From positions 1 to 8,636 of the forward strand of contig CAZJYI010000293.1 in the NCBI GenBank assembly GCA_964550025.1: a stretch of DNA of 8,636 nt, in the 5' to 3' direction. The translations under genes were made by a program, and so were the position numbers. The notes beneath the pieces were generated by a model. That model searched no databases and was not told the DNA's origin. It worked only from the letters and a program-made list of their open reading frames with translations. This document shows positions 4,752 to 8,636 of this stretch, piece after piece (positions within the stretch are counted from its first letter, which is position 1; each line of letters starts with the position of its first letter). This DNA is from CAZJYI01 sp964550025 (GTDB taxonomy: Bacteria; Verrucomicrobiota; Kiritimatiellia; UBA8416; CAYOBW01).

Positions 4752-6728
4752 ATGAAGAAGATCCTGATCTTTGTTCTGACAATCACTGGAGTCGCCTTGC
4801 CGGCCGGCGCGCTGGTCAACCCTTCCCTGCAGCCGATCCACCTGTATGAACGCTACAAGGTGGTGCTGGTGGGCAAGGTCGTGAATGCCGACCTGACGAA
4901 CGAGGACGCGGATGTCGAGTCCGGGCGGATAAGGCTCAAAGTGAGCACGGTCTGCAAGGGCGAGTTCGCGGGCGGCGAGATTGCCATCAACGTGCCGGCC
5001 CGTGATGAGCGCTCCGAGCCGGCGCACGAGGCCAACGAAGACTGGAACATCTGGGACGTGGCGTACGATGACCGCTCATTTGTCGCCTTTGTCGGGAAGA
5101 ACCGTCGGCGCGGGGAGCATGAGATCCTGCTCTATTGCGGCGAGAGGCAATGGCACCACGCCCGGATCACTGACATGGCTACGCCATCGGCGTGGACCTA
5201 CGCGTCCGCCAGTGCGGATGTCATGGTCGGCACGTTCAACGGAGACGCCGGACGCCTGGCGGACATGCTGGTCGACACGCAGAAGGGAACAGCCTTCTTC
5301 CCGGCCATTCCGACCGTTCGTCTGAATCGCGACATCACGATCGGAAAACTCCCGAGCGGCGTTCGCGGCGTGGCCCTGTTCGACATTGATGCAGACAGCG
5401 ATCTCGACGTTCTGGCCTGTTCCGAAAACGGAATCCGCCTGTACCTGGCGGAAGGCCCGATGAAGTTCGTCGATGCGACGGCAGCCCTGGGACTGAAAGG
5501 TGTCTCAGGTACAGGCTGCGCATTTGCGGACGTGAACGGAGATGGGCGGAGCGACCTGCTGATCGACGACCAACTGTTCATCAAGCAGGGGAGCGGGTTC
5601 GTGAAGGGGCCGGCGCCGGAAGCAGCAGACGACAAGCCGCTCAAGGTCGCGTCGTTTGTCCAGCTCAACGGCGACGGCCACGCGGACATTCTCCTGTCCC
5701 ATGTCAGTGGGGGACTCACGGCATTTCTGAACGACGGCAAGGGAGGGTTCACGGACGCGACCGCGGATCTCGGCCTGGCGGAAGCGGCGTGCGGTGCAGG
5801 CGGCGACGGGTACTTCGCCCCGGGGGATTGGAATGGCGACGGCCGGACGGATCTCTACTATGCGGCAGGCAAGGGCCTTATCCTCGTCCAGGACGAGACA
5901 GGGCGGTTCCAGCCCCTTAAACACACGCTGGCGTTCGACTACCGGTGTGCGCCCGACTACAAGCCCGGCAAGACGGGCGCCGGTTGTTTCGGGGCGATAT
6001 GGCGGCAGGGCGCCCTGGACATCGCCGCCCCGGGCGACAGCACGCTGGCGATTGTTGCCAACATCGGCGGGACGGCCCGCGACGTCAGCATTGACGGCAA
6101 TGAAATCGGGCTGTGCGCGGCCAGGCAGATCGCCACGCTTGTCGAAGATCTGAACATGGACGGTTATGCGGACCTCTACACGATCTCGCGCGACGAGAAA
6201 CAGAAGAACCAGTTCCACACGAACCGCGGCTACGGCTCGTTCATGGACCCGACTCTCTATGATGCGACAGCTTTCGGTGCGGCGCACGATAAGGGCGCCT
6301 GGGGGGTGGCCACGGGGGATGTCAACGGCGACGGCATGAACGATCTCCTGCTCGGACACGTCGATGGCGAGCTCACCATCGTGCTCAGCGACGCATCGGA
6401 AGTCCGCAAGCCGACGGAGCACCCGACTTACCACGAGAAGAAACTGCAGCAAACGTGCGTCGTCTCCGTCACGCTCAAGGGGCTCGGCGTACTCGGGGCG
6501 GACGTTCGTCTGGTCGACGACAGTGGCAACACCGTACTCAGACGCACGGTTGGCACGCAAGTCCTGACCGGCTGCCGCGGACCCGACACGGTGAACCTGG
6601 CGGTCCGCGAACCGGGCGATTATACGCTCCGCGTGCGGTTTGCGGATGGTACCCTAAATGAGCAGACGCTTGCCGTGGATGCGAGCAGGCACGTGTCCCT
6701 AACGGTGAACAACAACACGGACCGGTGA
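4752..6728 (+). CDS. Secreted FG-GAP/VCBS repeat protein
   Basis: This is a 658-residue exported protein, probably at the cell surface or outside. It begins with a signal peptide (MKKILIFVLTITGVALPAGA, likely cut after residue 20). Residues about 30-145 form a compact domain I do not recognise; VLVGKVV...VSTVCKGEFAGGEI suggests a beta-barrel of the kind that often opens secreted proteins. From about 205 to 545 there are at least six calcium-binding-type loops: DIDADSDLD at 211-219, NGDGRSD at 262-268, NGDGHAD at 306-312, NGDGRTD at 361-367, NMDGYAD at 468-474 and NGDGMND at 525-531. These mark FG-GAP/VCBS beta-propeller blades, which bind Ca2+ and usually mediate binding or adhesion. Residues about 568-652 (VSVTLKG...GADVRLVDDSG...PGDYTLRVRFADG) look like a closing beta-sandwich, similar to ASPIC/UnbV or carboxypeptidase-regulatory-type folds; that part is tentative. 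The GH27 gene starts 19 nt downstream, so the two are probably cotranscribed, and a role in holding or sensing a polysaccharide is a reasonable inference. Confidence 0.85.
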   Translation: MKKILIFVLTITGVALPAGALVNPSLQPIHLYERYKVVLVGKVVNADLTNEDADVESGRIRLKVSTVCKGEFAGGEIAINVPARDERSEPAHEANEDWNIWDVAYDDRSFVAFVGKNRRRGEHEILLYCGERQWHHARITDMATPSAWTYASASADVMVGTFNGDAGRLADMLVDTQKGTAFFPAIPTVRLNRDITIGKLPSGVRGVALFDIDADSDLDVLACSENGIRLYLAEGPMKFVDATAALGLKGVSGTGCAFADVNGDGRSDLLIDDQLFIKQGSGFVKGPAPEAADDKPLKVASFVQLNGDGHADILLSHVSGGLTAFLNDGKGGFTDATADLGLAEAACGAGGDGYFAPGDWNGDGRTDLYYAAGKGLILVQDETGRFQPLKHTLAFDYRCAPDYKPGKTGAGCFGAIWRQGALDIAAPGDSTLAIVANIGGTARDVSIDGNEIGLCAARQIATLVEDLNMDGYADLYTISRDEKQKNQFHTNRGYGSFMDPTLYDATAFGAAHDKGAWGVATGDVNGDGMNDLLLGHVDGELTIVLSDASEVRKPTEHPTYHEKKLQQTCVVSVTLKGLGVLGADVRLVDDSGNTVLRRTVGTQVLTGCRGPDTVNLAVREPGDYTLRVRFADGTLNEQTLAVDASRHVSLTVNNNTDR

Positions 6729-6747
6729 GAATGAAAGGCGAAGCAAC

Positions 6748-8100
6748 ATGAACAGCAATCCGGTGTGTCGATCGAAACGTCTGTGGGGTCCCGCGATGGT
6801 GACGGCATTGGCAACGGTCATGGCGTCGTCTTCCTCCGCCAAAGCCGACAGAAAGCACCCCATCCCTCCCAGGGGATGGAACAGCTATACAGGCTACAGT
6901 ATCGCCGTGACCCAGGAGGAGCTGCACAAGAATATCGATTTCCTGGCCGAGAACCTGCTCGAATACGGTTACGATACCGTGACCGTCGACAATGGCTGGT
7001 TCCTGTCCGGAAAGGGCAAGGGCATCAGCATCGCGCTGGACGAGTGTGGCCGCCCCGACTCACATCCGCACTTCTTCCCGCGGGGGCTGCAACACACGAT
7101 CGACTACGCCCACAAGAAAGGGGTGAAGTTCGGCATTTGGCTACTGCGGGGGATTAACCGCCGGGCCGTGGAAGAGAACATGCCAGTCGAAGGGACTCCC
7201 TACCGCATGCAGGACATTGTCAACAAGAAGTCCTACTGTGGTTGGGCCATCGCGCCATGGTGGAACTACGGCGTGGACATGACCAAGCCGGGCGCACAGG
7301 AATACTATGACGGCCTGATCAAGAAGTACGCAGATATGGGCGTGGACTTCATCAAATTCGACGACATGGTTCCCAGTCCGGCGGAGGTCGCGGCCGCGGC
7401 GAAAGCGATCAAGAAGCTGGACCGTCCCATGGTCCTGAGCCTTTCACCCGGTGATCACATCAACGTGAAACACAGCGACGCCTATAAGCAGGCGAACATG
7501 GTCCGCATCACCAGCGACATCTGGGACAACCGCGGGGCTCTGGAGACCACCTTCCGACGCTGGGAAGCCATGCAGGACTACACCGGTTCCAAGGTGGGCA
7601 GTTTTCTCGACATGGACATGGTCTGCTTCGGGCGGCTCTACGTCGTGAACGACAAGGGCGGCTGGGACTGCAAGTTCAGCGAGGACCAGAAGCGTACGTT
7701 CATGGTGCAGCGCGCGCTGGCCGCCTCGCCGCTGATGCTGGGCGGTGTGCTCTACTCGATGGACGATTTCTCCATGAGTCTGTTCACCAACCGCCACATT
7801 CTGGCCTGCAACGAAAACGCCGTGATCGGTAAGCTCGTGCATCGCGAGGCCAAGATCGACGTCTGGAAGACGCCGCAGCGCGCCGGAAAAACGAGTGGCT
7901 GGATCGGTGTTTTTAATCGGGACGGGAAAAACAAGGCGACGGTCGAACTAGGCGCCAAGGAGCTGGGGCTGGATGTCGACGGCGCCTATAGATTGACGGA
8001 CCTTTGGGCGGAGAAGATGCTGCCCGTTGCCGAACGGCACACGTTCGAGACCCCGGCCGACGGGGTGGTATTCTTGAGATACGAGAGAGTGGAGAAGTAA
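6748..8100 (+). CDS. Secreted GH27-type glycosidase (alpha-galactosidase-like)
   Basis: This is a 450-residue exported glycoside hydrolase of clan GH-D, closest in pattern to GH27. The start ATG 6748 has AAAGG 8 nt upstream. The N-terminus has RSKR, then a hydrophobic run (GPAMVTALATVMA), then an AKA site near residue 33, a plausible signal peptide. Motifs in order are PPRGWNSY at 40-47 and TVDNGWF at 79-85 (the GWNSW and DDGW blocks of the family), FGIW at 128-131, FIKFDD at 201-206 with D205 as the likely nucleophile, VRITSDIWD at 252-260 with D257 as the likely acid/base, GSFLDMDM at 284-291, and SPLMLGG at 327-333. A beta-sandwich of about 90 residues closes the protein. GH27 covers alpha-galactosidase, alpha-N-acetylgalactosaminidase, beta-L-arabinopyranosidase and isomaltodextranase; the sequence alone does not decide the substrate. 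It is preceded by the VCBS gene and followed 2 nt later by a sulfatase relic, which suggests a sulfated polysaccharide target. Confidence 0.88.
   Translation: MNSNPVCRSKRLWGPAMVTALATVMASSSSAKADRKHPIPPRGWNSYTGYSIAVTQEELHKNIDFLAENLLEYGYDTVTVDNGWFLSGKGKGISIALDECGRPDSHPHFFPRGLQHTIDYAHKKGVKFGIWLLRGINRRAVEENMPVEGTPYRMQDIVNKKSYCGWAIAPWWNYGVDMTKPGAQEYYDGLIKKYADMGVDFIKFDDMVPSPAEVAAAAKAIKKLDRPMVLSLSPGDHINVKHSDAYKQANMVRITSDIWDNRGALETTFRRWEAMQDYTGSKVGSFLDMDMVCFGRLYVVNDKGGWDCKFSEDQKRTFMVQRALAASPLMLGGVLYSMDDFSMSLFTNRHILACNENAVIGKLVHREAKIDVWKTPQRAGKTSGWIGVFNRDGKNKATVELGAKELGLDVDGAYRLTDLWAEKMLPVAERHTFETPADGVVFLRYERVEK
8091..8097 (+). promoter_or_regulatory. Shine-Dalgarno for the sulfatase relic, inside the GH27 gene end
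   Basis: GGAGAAG within the last codons of the GH27 gene stands 5 nt before GTG 8103. It supports GTG 8103 over an upstream start at 8004, which lies inside the glycosidase, and it implies coupled translation of the two genes. Confidence 0.6.
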
Positions 8101-8102
8101 TA

Positions 8103-8318
8103 GTGACCACGAGGACTTGTCTTTCCGCGCTTTGCCTGCTCGTTTCGGCGTCCACGTTCGCCGCTGAGCCCCTTCCGCGACCGGATTCCGACAGCCCCAA
8201 CGTCATCTACATCCTGGTCGATCTTGAGACCGACATTGGCGAAAGGACGAATCTCGCGTCAAGGCACCCGCAACTTGCGGCCGAGCTCAAGACGCTGTTC
8301 GGTCAGGCGCGACAATAG
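8103..8318 (+). pseudogene. Sulfatase collapsed to its two ends (in-frame internal deletion)
   Basis: The frame runs from GTG 8103 to TAG 8316-8318 and encodes 71 residues. Residues 1-20 are a signal peptide (CLSALCLLVSASTFA-A). SPNVIYILVD follows, the first strand of a type I sulfatase, where the next residues should be DLGYGD-like. Instead the sequence passes straight into LETDIGERTNLASRHPQ and AAELKTLF, which is the C-terminal tail of the same family (LYDLETDIGExxNLA...). About 400 residues, including the C-x-P/A-x-R formylglycine site and all metal ligands, are gone with the frame kept. The join falls at GATCTT, a motif expected both in the VDDL codons and in the YDLE codons, so a short-homology deletion is likely. 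The product could still be made and exported, but not as a sulfatase. Start and spacing indicate it was the third gene of the GH27 operon. Confidence 0.8.
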
Positions 8319-8327
8319 GTCACCACG

Positions 8328-8342
8328 GCCTCCGCTGGAGGC
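8328..8342 (+). other. Short GC-rich hairpin after the sulfatase relic
   Basis: GCCTCC (8328-8333) and GGAGGC (8337-8342) form a 6-bp stem with a GCT loop. No T-run follows, so it is not a standard intrinsic terminator. It lies between the sulfatase stop and the next ribosome-binding site and might attenuate or stabilise the transcript. Confidence 0.35.
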
Positions 8343-8352
8343 TACTTCATAG

Positions 8353-8358
8353 AAGGAG
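8353..8358 (+). promoter_or_regulatory. Strong Shine-Dalgarno before the small ORF
   Basis: AAGGAG within AGAAGGAGAT is close to a perfect anti-16S match, 10 nt before ATG 8369. The spacing is slightly long. It is the main reason to treat the following ORF as a real, or formerly real, gene start. Confidence 0.55.
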
Positions 8359-8368
8359 ATAGTTCATC

Positions 8369-8512
8369 ATGAAGGATTTCAGGATTCGTGATTATCGTGG
8401 AACGTGGTTCGGAGCCCTGATGCTGGCGATCCCTGTGAACGCTCAGCGATTGGGATTGCTCCTTGAGGATGCTGGGGTGAATTGCGGGGCGACATACGGA
8501 CCATGTGGCTGA
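8369..8512 (+). CDS. Small ORF with signal-peptide-like start, possibly a truncated secreted protein
   Basis: ATG 8369 to TGA 8510-8512 encodes 47 residues. The first 25 look like a signal peptide: charged MKDFRIRDYRGTW, a hydrophobic FGALMLAIPV and a VNA cleavage-type triplet. The remainder (RLGLLLEDAG...CG) has two cysteines and matches nothing I know. Given the strong ribosome-binding site and its place after the collapsed sulfatase, the likeliest reading is the 5' end of a further exported enzyme of the same operon, cut by a deletion. A genuine short secreted peptide is the alternative. It is too short to be sure that it is expressed. Confidence 0.4.
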   Translation: MKDFRIRDYRGTWFGALMLAIPVNAQRLGLLLEDAGVNCGATYGPCG

Positions 8513-8516
8513 TGAT

Positions 8517-8538
8517 GACCCGATTCCTTTATCGGGTC
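8517..8538 (+). other. 8-bp perfect hairpin downstream of the small ORF
   Basis: GACCCGAT (8517-8524) and ATCGGGTC (8531-8538) pair perfectly around a 6-nt TCCTTT loop. There is no following T-run, so a rho-independent terminator in the usual sense is not supported. Its place after the last ORF of the row fits transcript-end protection or a repeat. The remaining 98 nt to the window end hold a TATGTACATA palindrome (8575-8584) and a short open frame from ATG 8587 that runs off the edge; neither can be assigned. Confidence 0.4.
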
Positions 8539-8636
8539 TGACGAAGCCGCTCCCGTCAGGTGCGGTTGTCTGGATATGTACATAACATGAGTGAGGGTCG
8601 TGCCGGTCCGGCAGCTCGCAATGGAGAGTGCGGGCC

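Noticed and set aside
5505..6560. Long antisense open frame (351 codons) opposite the VCBS gene
   Set aside because: It mirrors codon structure of a GC-rich coding strand, shows no motifs and has no start signals; the + strand protein has repeated calcium loops that prove its frame.
8004..8102. Start at 8004 for the sulfatase relic
   Set aside because: It lies inside the GH27 coding region; GTG 8103 has a Shine-Dalgarno and starts a proper signal peptide.
8517..8538. Rho-independent terminator
   Set aside because: The 8-bp hairpin is real, but the following bases are CTGACGAAG with no U-tract.
8587..8636. Possible group II intron 5' end (GTGCG near 8627) or a new gene start at the window edge
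   Set aside because: Only a handful of bases match and no intron domain can be seen before the window ends.

Overview
The window reads as part of a GC-rich genome of the Planctomycetes-Verrucomicrobia-Kiritimatiellae-Lentisphaerae type. This is an inference from gene content: sulfatase pieces, a secreted FG-GAP/VCBS repeat protein, a secreted GH27-type glycosidase, a probable H-X9-DG prepilin piece, and expanded AAA+ ATPases with a nuclease-like C-terminus. There is no rRNA, tRNA or marker gene to place it firmly, and I see no CRISPR array.

Left part (1-3552, + strand). Two paralogous ATPases of the archaeal-type ATPase/DUF234 class lie in tandem. The first (83-1397) is a pseudogene, broken by a loss of roughly 40 codons plus a frameshift. 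The second (2083-3552) is intact, with Walker A, Walker B, a winged-helix segment and a D...ExK nuclease-like motif. Between them, on the opposite strand, is the 3' remnant of a REP-associated (RAYT/Y1-type) transposase, followed by a noncoding stretch with two inverted-repeat structures. One of these is a 20-bp imperfect inverted repeat just upstream of the intact ATPase.

Middle (about 3500-4552, all - strand). This is a dense patchwork of gene debris: an IS91-family transposase C-terminus, a probable prepilin C-terminal piece, a 21-codon sulfatase piece and the 3' part of an AAA/DUF4143 ATPase, with almost no spacer between them. Two copies of a short palindromic repeat (core GTAGCC-n-GCGAAG) lie here. 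One sits inside the transposase reading frame as an in-frame insertion of about 39 nt. The other sits exactly at the join between the transposase and prepilin pieces.

Right part (4752-8512, + strand). A tight gene row encodes exported proteins: an FG-GAP/VCBS repeat protein, then 19 nt later a GH27-type glycosidase, then 2 nt later a sulfatase reduced to its signal peptide and first strand joined in frame to its last ~34 residues, then a small ORF with a strong Shine-Dalgarno and a signal-peptide-like start. The set looks like a polysaccharide-degradation operon (glycosidase plus sulfatase plus a surface or adhesion protein) whose distal part is decaying by internal deletions. I do not see a clear new multi-gene system. 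The most unusual signals are the in-frame repeat insertion, the collapsed sulfatase, and three separate ATPase/nuclease-like genes in different states of decay.
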